From an uncultured Bacteroidota bacterium (lineage in GTDB: Bacteria > Bacteroidota > Bacteroidia > Chitinophagales > Chitinophagaceae): a stretch of DNA of 9,833 nucleotides. The stretch lies in the NCBI GenBank assembly GCA_903835145.1, contig CAILMA010000413.1, positions 1-9,833 of the forward strand, read 5' to 3'. The notes below the pieces were generated by a model. The model was not told the DNA's origin. It saw only the letters and a program-made list of their open reading frames with translations, and searched no databases. A program made the translations under genes and the position numbers. This document shows positions 1 through 6,548 of the stretch, piece after piece (within the stretch, counting starts at the first letter, position 1; the number at the start of each line of letters is the position of its first letter).

Positions 1-1
1 A

Positions 2-106
2 GGCATTGACGATATCTTCGGCGAACAGTCCTATTTTACTGATCACGCGGTCATCTTCTATGGCACAAAAGGTAATGCCTTTTACCAGTTTAAGTTTAAC
101 TATTAA
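2..106 (+). CDS. C-terminal end of an outer-membrane beta-barrel-like protein (5' partial)
   Basis: An open frame enters from the left edge and ends at TAA 104-106, giving 34 residues. The end, FYQFKFNY, has aromatic residues at every second position up to a terminal Tyr. This is the usual beta-signal by which the BAM complex recognises the last strand of an outer-membrane barrel. The preceding residues (SYFTDHAVIFYGTKG) also fit a strand-turn-strand. In Bacteroidota such ends are common in TonB-dependent receptors and other barrel proteins, but too little is present to name a family. It converges on the aldehyde dehydrogenase with only 4 bp between the two stop codons. That the frame is a real gene is an inference from the beta-signal and the tight convergent packing. 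Confidence 0.6.
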   Translation, partial: GIDDIFGEQSYFTDHAVIFYGTKGNAFYQFKFNY

Positions 107-110
107 CAGT

Positions 111-1568
111 CTAAAGCTCTATACATACATTCTTAGGCTCAGTGAAAAAGCGTAGAGCATCCCAACCGCCTTCGCGCCCGACACCGGAATTTTTAAAACC
201 TCCGAATGGCGTGCGCAGGTCGCGCAGCAGCCAGCAGTTTACCCATATTATACCGCTGTGTACTTTCGCAGCCACCCTGTTGGCGCGGCTCACATCCTGC
301 GTCCATATTGTTGCACTAAGGCCGTAGTCGCTGGTATTGGCCAGTTCCAGTGCCTCTTCCTCCGTTTTAAAAGACTGTAAGGTAACCACTGGTCCAAATA
401 TCTCTTCCATATTAGTACGGCAACTGGCCCCCAGCCCTTCTATAATAGTTGGCGCTATGAATAGGCCATTTGCACACCTTCCTGTACCCTTCACGGCATG
501 TCCGCCAAGCAACATTTTTCCCCCCTCTTGTTTTGCAAGTTCTATGCAACCCAGCACTTTATCGTAGTGCAACTTACTCACTATAGCACCTTGCTTGCTG
601 CTGTCCTCCAGCGGGTCGCCCACTGTAAGCTTCTGAGCACGGGCTATAAATTCCGCCTTAAACTGTTCGTATATCGACTCCTCTACCAGTATCCGGCTAC
701 CACACAGGCATATCTGCCCCTGATTGCTGAAGCTGGACTGAATTGTCGTGCTCATCATCTTGCTCCAGTTTGCATCTGCAAATATGATGTTTGGGTTCTT
801 ACCACCCAGTTCCAGCGATATCTTTTTAAACATAGGTGCCGCAGTCGCGGCTATGTCCTTGCCGGCACGGGTGCTACCTGTAAAGGAAATTGCTTTTATA
901 TGCGGGTGAGCAACAATCACCGATCCGCAATTTGGCCCGTTGCCGTGCAATATGTTGAGCACACCAGCCGGTAAGCCAGCCTCCTGGCAAATAATACTCA
1001 GCATGTAGGATGTCATTGGTGTTACTTCGCTTGGTTTCGCTACAACACAATTGCCTGCGGCAAGCGCCGGCGCTATCTTCCATGTAAATAAATAAAGAGG
1101 AAGGTTCCAGGGCGATATACAACCTACCACACCTATCGGTTGGCGCAGGGTGTAGTTTATAGCCTTGTCTTCCATGCTGTGACTATCAGTGCTGAAATGC
1201 ATGATGCCGGTAGCAAAAAACCTGAAGTTTGATGAAGCGCGCGGTATATCTACCCGCTTGCTCAGCCACAGTGGCTTGCCATTGTCGTTGGTTTCTGCGA
1301 GCGCAAGGGCGTCCATATTATCATCTATAAGCTGCGCTATCCTATTCAGAATCTTAAACCGCTCTTCAACAGGAGTTGTGCTCCATACCGGAAAAGCCGC
1401 TTTGGCAGCCGCTACAGCCGCTTCCACATCCAGGGCATCACTATCAGGTGTCAGGCTATACACTTCGCCAGTAGCCGGGTTTATGTTGTCCATGTATTTA
1501 CCGCTCAGGGGTGCCTGTAGGTTGCCACCTATGTAATTCTGTATGTGTGCCGGTGCTGTAAGATTCAT
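111..1568 (-). CDS. Aldehyde dehydrogenase, 2-aminomuconic/2-hydroxymuconic semialdehyde dehydrogenase type
   Basis: NAD-dependent aldehyde dehydrogenase of full family length (485 aa), soluble and cytoplasmic. It oxidises an aldehyde to the acid through a cysteine thiohemiacetal. Visible catalytic residues are Asn155 in SPWN, Glu253 in LELGGKNP and Cys287 in NQGQICLCGSR. The Rossmann-fold FTGSTRAG lies at 229-236 and EEIFGP at 388-393. The C-terminal block NCWLLRDLRTPFGG (444-457) followed by GREGG and FTEPKNVCI is the signature of the ALDH8A1 / AmnC / NbaE / XylG group. Arg449 falls where the substrate-carboxylate arginine (Arg464) of Pseudomonas 2-aminomuconate semialdehyde dehydrogenase is expected. 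The likely substrate is therefore 2-aminomuconic semialdehyde of the kynurenine pathway, or a ring-cleavage hydroxymuconic semialdehyde. No other kynurenine gene is adjacent, so the substrate is inferred. ATG at 1566-1568 gives the normal family N-terminus (NYIGG at 11-15) and there is no clear Shine-Dalgarno. Family certain, substrate class likely. Confidence 0.9.
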   Translation of the reverse strand: MNLTAPAHIQNYIGGNLQAPLSGKYMDNINPATGEVYSLTPDSDALDVEAAVAAAKAAFPVWSTTPVEERFKILNRIAQLIDDNMDALALAETNDNGKPLWLSKRVDIPRASSNFRFFATGIMHFSTDSHSMEDKAINYTLRQPIGVVGCISPWNLPLYLFTWKIAPALAAGNCVVAKPSEVTPMTSYMLSIICQEAGLPAGVLNILHGNGPNCGSVIVAHPHIKAISFTGSTRAGKDIAATAAPMFKKISLELGGKNPNIIFADANWSKMMSTTIQSSFSNQGQICLCGSRILVEESIYEQFKAEFIARAQKLTVGDPLEDSSKQGAIVSKLHYDKVLGCIELAKQEGGKMLLGGHAVKGTGRCANGLFIAPTIIEGLGASCRTNMEEIFGPVVTLQSFKTEEEALELANTSDYGLSATIWTQDVSRANRVAAKVHSGIIWVNCWLLRDLRTPFGGFKNSGVGREGGWDALRFFTEPKNVCIEL

Positions 1569-1803
1569 GTTGCGAAATTAGCTAAATACAGAATTGCTTT
1601 TAAGCCTTTTTGAAATTGGCCGAACCGCGCTGAACCGTTTCTGATTTTTTAGACACTTTTTCTGGTAAAGATGTTAAGATCATGAAAAAAGCTATCCATG
1701 AATCTTGTGAACAAATATGACGAGAATAAACACCACCCATCCCATTTAAAATAAAAATATCTCACCTGCTCCATACTAAATACCTCAATGCATTGGTTTC
1801 TTA
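1569..1803. other. Divergent intergenic region upstream of the aldehyde dehydrogenase and padR genes
   Basis: AT-rich DNA between two divergent genes. Apart from the weak minus-strand -7 box next to the dehydrogenase, the only pattern I see is a direct repeat GAACCG at 1622-1627 and 1632-1637 (10 bp period, so on the same helix face). It may be chance. A 12-codon ATG frame starting at 1682 has no support as a gene. No RNA gene or terminator is evident. Confidence 0.5.
1573..1580 (-). promoter_or_regulatory. Possible -7 box of the aldehyde dehydrogenase gene
   Basis: Read on the minus strand this is TAATTTCG, one mismatch from the Bacteroidota -7 consensus TAnnTTTG. It ends 4 bases before the ATG, so transcription from it would start at or next to the start codon and give a leaderless or nearly leaderless mRNA. 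No convincing -33 TTTG is seen at normal spacing. Weak call. Confidence 0.3.
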
Positions 1804-1833
1804 TGTATCTTTGTCTTAGGCATTAAAGATACA
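1804..1833. promoter_or_regulatory. Inverted-repeat operator over the padR promoter (probable PadR autoregulatory site)
   Basis: Perfect 9-bp inverted repeat: TGTATCTTT (1804-1812) and AAAGATACA (1825-1833), separated by 12 bp, so the arm centres are 21 bp apart (two helical turns). The left arm contains nearly all of the -7 box, and the repeat covers the expected transcription start and ends 3 bp before the padR ATG. PadR-family dimers are known to repress their own promoters through dyad sites at the promoter or start. That this dyad is bound by the adjacent PadR protein is an inference from position and symmetry. Confidence 0.75.
1806..1813 (+). promoter_or_regulatory. -7 box of the padR operon promoter
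   Basis: TATCTTTG is an exact match to the Bacteroidota sigma-ABfr -7 consensus TAnnTTTG. It predicts a transcript starting around 1817-1820 with a 5' leader under 20 nt before ATG 1837. No good -33 TTTG at the usual spacing is seen (a TTG at 1793 is too close), which could mean a weak promoter. The box lies inside the left arm of the operator dyad, so repressor and polymerase would compete. Confidence 0.7.
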
Positions 1834-1836
1834 ACC

Positions 1837-2178
1837 ATGATTTACTCTTCAGAACTCATAAAAGGAACCCTCAAAACAATCGTCCTCAAGCTGCTTGAAG
1901 ACAACAACCGCATGTATGGCTACGAAATAACCCAAAAAGTAAAAGAACTCACCTTCGATAAGATTCAGATTACAGAAGGTGCCCTTTATCCCACCCTGCA
2001 TGTACTGGAAGAGGACGGCCTTGTGACTACGGAGCTGGAATACAATGGCAAACGGGCAAGGAAATATTACACCCTGAGCCCCGAGGGCAAGAACAAAACA
2101 AAAGAAAGAGTAAGCGAACTGGCAGACTTCATGAATACGATGAAATTCCTGCTGGATATTAAAACCCAAAATGCTTAA
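1837..2178 (+). CDS. PadR-family transcriptional regulator
   Basis: Small winged-helix repressor, 113 aa, typical of the short PadR subfamily (about 105-120 aa). Order of elements: N-terminal helix with LIKGTLKTIVLKLL (7-20); MYGYEI (26-31), the PadR hallmark; recognition helix region TEGALYPTLHVLEEDGLV (46-63); basic wing GKRARKYYTLSPEGK (71-85); and a C-terminal dimerisation helix (about 87-108). It should act as a cytoplasmic DNA-binding dimer. The dyad just upstream is its likely operator. The stop at 2176-2178 lies 3 bp before the next start, so the two genes form one transcription unit. The effector is unknown. By analogy with other PadR/membrane-protein pairs, the partner may be the regulated output. 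No truncation or odd residue seen. Confidence 0.93.
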   Translation: MIYSSELIKGTLKTIVLKLLEDNNRMYGYEITQKVKELTFDKIQITEGALYPTLHVLEEDGLVTTELEYNGKRARKYYTLSPEGKNKTKERVSELADFMNTMKFLLDIKTQNA

Positions 2179-2181
2179 TCT

Positions 2182-3390
2182 ATGTACTGTATCAGTGACG
2201 AACAAATAGAGTTCATACTCAGCGACATAAGTGCACGTGGCGTTGAACTGGAGGGCCTGCAGCTAAACCTCCTGGACCATATTTGCTGTATCATAGAGCA
2301 GGAGCTTGAAGAGAACGGTGACTTCAGGCCCTTCTACGAGGCTACCATCCGCAGGTTTTACAAGGAGCGGCTGAGCGAAATAGAAGACGAAACCCACCTA
2401 TTGCTAACAAACAAAAATTACTATGTTATGAAAAAGGTCATGATTTCAAGTGGCGTCTTTGCTGCCACATCCCTTAGTTTCGGTATATTTTTCAAATATA
2501 TGCACTGGGCAGGTGCTTCAATTCTCATCACGTTAGGCATTGGTATTGCAAGTTTGGTATTCCTGCCGCTGATTGTTACCCTCAAAGTAAAAGAACAACG
2601 GGCCGCAAAAGACAAACTTCTTATCGTGCTGGGTTCTATTTCTGCCATTGCAATAGCACTGGGTATACTCTTCAAAGTGCAACACTGGCCGGGTGCCAAC
2701 ATGTTGGGGGTCATTTCTCCGGCTATACTCGCACTTGTATTCCTGCCTATCTACTTCTTCAGCGGTATCCGCAACCCGGAAACTAAGGTGAATACCATTG
2801 TTAGTAGTGCCCTTATTATCATTGGTTGTGGCTTGTTCTTCACGCTTACTATTACTTCTAAAACCAGCCGGCTGATGGAAGTGAGAAACACTGCCGCCTA
2901 CCTCCGAAGCACGTACATCCTTAAGAGTGAGGAACAGGCCGTGCTGTCACTGCCTACACCACCTGCTGCGGCACCCGCGTTAGCGCTGGGCAAGCAGATT
3001 TACCTTTCCTGTGAAGAGCTCCGGGCACAACTGGTAGCTTACGCAGCGCATGGAGCCACCTCAATAGGTGACGACTTTGAAGACAAAAACGTACTTCTTG
3101 GCGATGCAACTTCTTACGACTACTTTTCTGAAAATCCGAAAACAGCGGAGCTGCTAACGGCGATGGAACGGGATGTGAAGCAATACAATGCTGCGAATAC
3201 CGCACTCGCCACACGCGGCGTAAAGCCAATACCTGCCTCCTACATCGTGTTTAACCAGGAAGAGCCAAAACCGCTCGACAAAATAAGCAGCTCGCTGAAT
3301 GATCTAATTCAGATTCAGATGATGGTCCTGCAAAATCAAAGGGCAATCGCTGGCAGCACAAAAGAAAAAATGCTGTCGTCCATTCAGTAA
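2182..3390 (+). CDS. PadR-linked five-TM protein with two GldL-like hairpins and a GldM-like extracytoplasmic domain
   Basis: 402 aa, no name I recognise. Residues 1-80 are a soluble helical domain with LNLLDHICCIIE (28-39), a Cys-Cys motif I associate with other Bacteroidota membrane proteins. Five hydrophobic segments follow, at about 86-104, 112-134, 145-164, 172-194 and 204-224. The first four form two similar hairpins, each turning at FK-x-x-H-W-x-G-A (Lys105/His108 and Lys165/His168), which matches the turn after TM1 of the gliding/type IX secretion motor protein GldL. The GldL TM2 glutamate needed for proton use is replaced by aliphatic residues in both copies. Residues 225-402, after an odd number of TMs, are probably periplasmic if the N-terminus is cytoplasmic. 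Segment 269-340 is helical, with a layout (KQIY..CEELRAQLV, then YDYF, then MERDVKQYN) that recalls GldM domain 1. Co-transcribed with padR and ended by a terminator. A role in envelope sensing or adaptation is only a guess. Confidence 0.88.
   Translation: MYCISDEQIEFILSDISARGVELEGLQLNLLDHICCIIEQELEENGDFRPFYEATIRRFYKERLSEIEDETHLLLTNKNYYVMKKVMISSGVFAATSLSFGIFFKYMHWAGASILITLGIGIASLVFLPLIVTLKVKEQRAAKDKLLIVLGSISAIAIALGILFKVQHWPGANMLGVISPAILALVFLPIYFFSGIRNPETKVNTIVSSALIIIGCGLFFTLTITSKTSRLMEVRNTAAYLRSTYILKSEEQAVLSLPTPPAAAPALALGKQIYLSCEELRAQLVAYAAHGATSIGDDFEDKNVLLGDATSYDYFSENPKTAELLTAMERDVKQYNAANTALATRGVKPIPASYIVFNQEEPKPLDKISSSLNDLIQIQMMVLQNQRAIAGSTKEKMLSSIQ
2437..2763 (+). repeat. Tandem duplication of a GldL-like TM hairpin inside the PadR-linked protein
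   Basis: Protein-level repeat. Unit 1 is about residues 86-134 and unit 2 about 145-194. Each has a TM helix ending GI(F/L)FK, a short loop H-W-(A/P)-G-A, a second TM helix, and an (A/S)LVFLP end. The shared pattern GI-x-FK-x-x-HW-x-GA followed by LVFLP at similar spacing makes internal duplication likely. The units are joined by a charged linker (KVKEQRAAKDK, 135-145). Confidence 0.75.
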
Positions 3391-3401
3391 AACATCTTCT
3401 T

Positions 3402-3446
3402 ACCGCCCGGCCGCCTGCTTCATTATCAGGTGTCCGGGCGGTTTTA
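3402..3446 (+). terminator. Intrinsic terminator of the padR operon
   Basis: Stem CCGCCCGG (3403-3410) pairs perfectly with CCGGGCGG (3434-3441) and is extended by an A-T pair. An inner stem CCTG (3414-3417) / CAGG (3427-3430) sits inside the loop, and TTTT follows at 3442-3445. It starts 12 bp after the stop codon of the membrane protein. The GC-rich stem with a T-run fits Rho-independent termination. The T-run is short (4), so efficiency is uncertain. Confidence 0.85.
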
Positions 3447-3566
3447 TACCGGTCTTCCCCACCGTCGGCTGTTTCGCCCGGCTCCGTATATGCAATTCCT
3501 TAAAGTTTTAACCTTTGCAACGTTCAATTTCACATTTCTGAAACCCTGCTGTTCATTGCATTACCT

Positions 3567-3574
3567 TATATTTG
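3567..3574 (+). promoter_or_regulatory. -7 box of the batA-like gene; predicts a leaderless mRNA
   Basis: TATATTTG matches TAnnTTTG exactly and ends 4 bases before the GTG start at 3579-3581. With the usual Bacteroidota spacing the transcript would begin at or within a base or two of the start codon. The strong terminator at 3402-3446 means this gene needs its own promoter, which supports the call. No clear -33 element. Confidence 0.6.
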
Positions 3575-3578
3575 TCGG

Positions 3579-5609
3579 GTGAGTTTCCTATATCCGCTTT
3601 TCTTAACGGCTGGCGTTGCCCTTGGTATCCCGGTATTAATACACCTTTTTAACCTACGCAGGTATAAAACGGTGATGTTCCCACATACCCGTTTCCTGAA
3701 AAACATACAGCTCAACAGCCAGAAACAATCGCAGGTGCGCTACAAGCTATTGCTTACCATGCGTTTATTGTTTCTTGCATTTCTCATCCTTGCTTTCGCT
3801 CAGCCTTTCTTCAATAGCAATACCGGAAAAACCACCGGCAACAGGCTCCAGATCATTTATATCGATAACTCGTGGAGCATGAGCGTGAAAAAAGGCGCAC
3901 GAACTATGCTGGATATGGCAAAGGAAAACGCCGCACGCCAGATAAAATATGCCGCACCCGGCACCCGCTTTATCCTCATTACTAACGATAAACCTGCAAG
4001 CTTTCGCCCTGAACCTGCCGACAAAGTATTTGCAGCCATCAATGCGCTGGACTTCTCCTCTGCAACTAAAACTGTTGCGCAGGTAGCAGCCACTGCACAA
4101 AGCATGGTGCAAAATGAGACCAACACAGGGGCCGACCTCTACTACTATTCTGATTTTCAGCAAACTTCATTCCCCGCTGTGCCTGATACCCAGGTTATGA
4201 AAAACATATCCTTTTATGGCCTGCCGGTGCAGGCAGAGGAGGTTCAGGATGTGTATATTGATACTGCATACCTCACCATCCCTGTGCTGCAAACCGGCAA
4301 AAACAACAGCCTCGTAGTGCACACAAAGCTCAGCGGTAAAAATGTAAAAGAAGCCGTAGTACTCCAGCTTACTGTGAACGGCCAGGTAAAGAGCGCTGCA
4401 ACGCTCAATTTCAATGACCGTAAGGAGTGCATTGATACATTATCTTTTCAGGTGAATGATGCCAGCTGGCAGCAGATACAACTCACGGTGAATGATGCTG
4501 CTGTCCGGTTCGATGATACTTTCCGTATTTCCGCCCGTAGCTCTTCTAATCTCGCAATAATGGTGCTCAATGAAGGCCAGCCCAACCCCTACCTGCAGGC
4601 TGCATTCAGGGCTTACAATGGCTTCCGGCTCAATCAACTTGATGTAACTACGGCACCTAAAGAATGGAACAACTACAACCTCGTAATTCTCAACGGCATC
4701 ACTCATATCGATGATGCTCTTGGTAAAACAATGGACAACGCCCTGCAGGCAGGGCAAAGCATTTGTATCTTCCCCGGCAGAACAAACAATTTTGCTGCCA
4801 TTAATGATGGTCTTAAACAGGTTGGCGATATCCGCATCAATGGCATAGATACCGCAGTACAAACTGCAAGCAGCCTGCAACAGGGCAGCGCACTCGTAAA
4901 AGATCTATTTGAAAAAATACCTGATAACGTGCAATTGCCGGTAGCCAACTGGCACTACAGCATTAGTGCGGGATTGAATGCAAATCAGCAATCGGTGCTG
5001 AGCTTCCGAAGTGGCGACCCTATGCTGGCACGCTACACCCCATCCCGCGGGCAGCTTTACATCTGCGCTACAGCTGCCGATCTCCAGTCGGGCAACTTCC
5101 CCGGCAGCTACTTTTTTGCGCCGTTCCTTTACCAGATGGCTATGCAGAGTGCCAGCGGCAATATATACGCTGTTACAGCGGGCAGCCAGCAGTCTGTTTA
5201 CCTCCCGCTTACTAATGTAACTGAGCGAAACACCCTGCACCTCTATGGTCGCGGTACCGATATCATACCCGCCCAGCGCCCTAATGCCGCCGGGCTCGAT
5301 GTGGCTGTAGGACAGGCTGTGCAGCAACCGGGCTTCTACCAGCTTGCAGCACCACAGAGCGACACCACCCTCATAGGCCTCAATCAGGATAAACTGGAAT
5401 CTCAGATAGAATACCGCAACATCAGCGACCTGAAAAGCAGCTGGAAAGGCAAAAACATTTTCTGGCCCGATATGAGCCACAGCGGCAGCTATAAAGATGC
5501 ATCGGCCAATAACTTTCCCCTATGGAAAATTTGCGTCATCCTTGCCCTGCTTATGCTTGCTGTTGAGACGTGGCTACTTGCCCGCCAACCTAAAACGGCA
5601 AACGCATAA
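3579..5609 (+). CDS. BatA-like membrane protein with N-terminal double-TM domain and vWA domain
   Basis: 676 aa. The N-terminus FLYPLFL, then IPVLIHLFNLRRYK (17-30) and FPHTRFL (34-40), is the BatA double-TM module: TM1 about 3-24, basic cytoplasmic loop 25-56, TM2 about 57-77. A von Willebrand A-type domain follows, with the metal-site motif DxSxS intact as DNSWS (96-100) and the strand DLYYYSDFQ (186-194). Residues about 225-310 look like a beta-sandwich. Residues 366-400 (YNLVILNG then GQSICIFPG) resemble a glutamine-amidotransferase-like fold. TM3 lies at about 647-668 near the C-terminus with a basic tail. By the positive-inside rule the bulk is periplasmic. The family is linked historically to aerotolerance (Bat) in Bacteroides, but the biochemical role is unknown and no moxR or other bat genes are adjacent. 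GTG 3579 is chosen because it gives the exact family N-terminus and no upstream in-frame ATG is visible. Confidence 0.88.
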   Translation: MSFLYPLFLTAGVALGIPVLIHLFNLRRYKTVMFPHTRFLKNIQLNSQKQSQVRYKLLLTMRLLFLAFLILAFAQPFFNSNTGKTTGNRLQIIYIDNSWSMSVKKGARTMLDMAKENAARQIKYAAPGTRFILITNDKPASFRPEPADKVFAAINALDFSSATKTVAQVAATAQSMVQNETNTGADLYYYSDFQQTSFPAVPDTQVMKNISFYGLPVQAEEVQDVYIDTAYLTIPVLQTGKNNSLVVHTKLSGKNVKEAVVLQLTVNGQVKSAATLNFNDRKECIDTLSFQVNDASWQQIQLTVNDAAVRFDDTFRISARSSSNLAIMVLNEGQPNPYLQAAFRAYNGFRLNQLDVTTAPKEWNNYNLVILNGITHIDDALGKTMDNALQAGQSICIFPGRTNNFAAINDGLKQVGDIRINGIDTAVQTASSLQQGSALVKDLFEKIPDNVQLPVANWHYSISAGLNANQQSVLSFRSGDPMLARYTPSRGQLYICATAADLQSGNFPGSYFFAPFLYQMAMQSASGNIYAVTAGSQQSVYLPLTNVTERNTLHLYGRGTDIIPAQRPNAAGLDVAVGQAVQQPGFYQLAAPQSDTTLIGLNQDKLESQIEYRNISDLKSSWKGKNIFWPDMSHSGSYKDASANNFPLWKICVILALLMLAVETWLLARQPKTANA

Positions 5610-5669
5610 CTATCGCTGGTTTACCGAAGTTATGCGCCATTGCAAATAATATCGAAACTCTTACCCCAC
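5610..5669. other. Convergent intergenic gap
   Basis: 60 bp between the facing stop codons of the batA-like gene and the lipid kinase gene. No compact hairpin with a T-run is visible on either strand, so how these two transcripts end is not explained by an obvious intrinsic terminator. Confidence 0.5.
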
Positions 5670-6548
5670 CTACCCCTTCGGTACAATCACTTTCTGAGCT
5701 CCAGGCTTCACGGTGAATTTTATATGGTTCTCACAAGCATGAGCATCACCATCGGTTTGCATCAGTTTCAGGTCAGGGTGGCTTATGGTTATCTCCTTTC
5801 CGGTGAGGTGTGTTACATATGGGCTGCCATTTATGGTACCATTCATCGCGCGCAGCGCAATAAGCCCTCCTAATATCTTCGGAAAGCTGCGGATGATTAC
5901 CAGATCCAGCACTCCATCAGTATAATCGGCCTTTGGTGCTATCTTGAAGTTATAGCCAAACTGCTGTCCATTGGCCACATTTATCATGAACACCTTTTCC
6001 TTTATGGCCTTGCCATCAATAGTTATATCAAAGCTCCAGGGCTTATAAAGCCACATGTACTTTGTAACGAGGTAGCTATATACAGCCAGTCCGCGCCTCA
6101 GGCTTTTTGCAAATTTCTTTGAAATCAGCGCATCAAATGCCACGCCTGCATTACTGATAAAGGGGCGATCATTGGCAAATGCCACGTCCATATTCACTAC
6201 GAATCCGTTATTAATCACCTTCATGGCCTCATTCACATCAAGCGGTATCTTCATAGTGCGGGCCATACCATTTCCGGAGCCCTTCGGTATTATGGCCAGC
6301 ACGGTATTGGTGCCCAGCAGGCCCTGTGCCACGTCATTTACTGAGCCATCGCCACCCACCGCCACAACGGCAAATGCACCGTTCTCGGCTGCCTTGCGGG
6401 CGAGTTCCGTACCGTGCCGTGCATATTCGGTATGCTGTATTTCGTAGGCATATCGGCTGTGGTCAATGTTTGCCTCTATTGCACGCATAATCTCCTTCTC
6501 GCGTTCCACTCCGGCACGCGGGTTCACTATAAATACGAGTTGCTTCAT
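5670..6548 (-). CDS. Diacylglycerol kinase / YegS-family lipid kinase
   Basis: 292 aa, the usual length for the soluble bacterial DagK/YegS/BmrU lipid kinases, which phosphorylate diacylglycerol or a related lipid with ATP at the inner face of the membrane. Motifs: IVNPRAG (7-13) at the start of the catalytic domain; the nucleotide loop GGDGSVND (65-72); IPKGSGNGMAR (87-97); NAGVAFDA (133-140); and the C-terminal beta-sandwich with ADYTDGVLDLVII (207-219) and QTDGDAH (264-270). The last holds DGD where DGE is common, a conservative change. It follows nadC with a 4-base ATGA overlap, so it is translationally coupled. A link to NAD synthesis is not obvious and the pairing may be only transcriptional. 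The true lipid substrate cannot be read from sequence. It could also be another member of the same family, such as a ceramide or sphingosine kinase-like enzyme, which is possible in sphingolipid-making Bacteroidota. Confidence 0.93.
   Translation of the reverse strand: MKQLVFIVNPRAGVEREKEIMRAIEANIDHSRYAYEIQHTEYARHGTELARKAAENGAFAVVAVGGDGSVNDVAQGLLGTNTVLAIIPKGSGNGMARTMKIPLDVNEAMKVINNGFVVNMDVAFANDRPFISNAGVAFDALISKKFAKSLRRGLAVYSYLVTKYMWLYKPWSFDITIDGKAIKEKVFMINVANGQQFGYNFKIAPKADYTDGVLDLVIIRSFPKILGGLIALRAMNGTINGSPYVTHLTGKEITISHPDLKLMQTDGDAHACENHIKFTVKPGAQKVIVPKG
6545..6548 (-). promoter_or_regulatory. ATGA start-stop overlap coupling nadC and the lipid kinase gene
   Basis: On the minus strand the four bases read ATGA: the ATG of the kinase (6548-6546) overlaps the TGA stop of nadC (6547-6545). 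This is the classic arrangement for re-initiation by terminating ribosomes. Confidence 0.9.

Noticed and set aside
1622..1637. Direct repeat GAACCG x2 at a 10-bp period
   Set aside because: Six-base repeats are too short to claim as an operator without conservation; mentioned only as a pattern.
1682..1720. 12-codon ATG frame (MKKAIHESCEQI) upstream of padR, possible leader peptide
   Set aside because: It lies about 115 bp upstream of the mapped -7 box and is not on the predicted padR transcript; no ribosome site, no terminator/antiterminator and no codon bias support it.
4905..5480. Long minus-strand open frame of 191 codons inside the batA-like gene
   Set aside because: It is antisense to a well-supported gene and its protein has no recognisable motif; a shadow frame.
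5622..5683. 8-bp inverted repeat TACCGAAG / CTTCGGTA between the convergent batA-like and kinase genes
   Set aside because: The loop would be 46 nt, there is no T-run, and one arm lies inside the kinase coding end; likely chance rather than a terminator.
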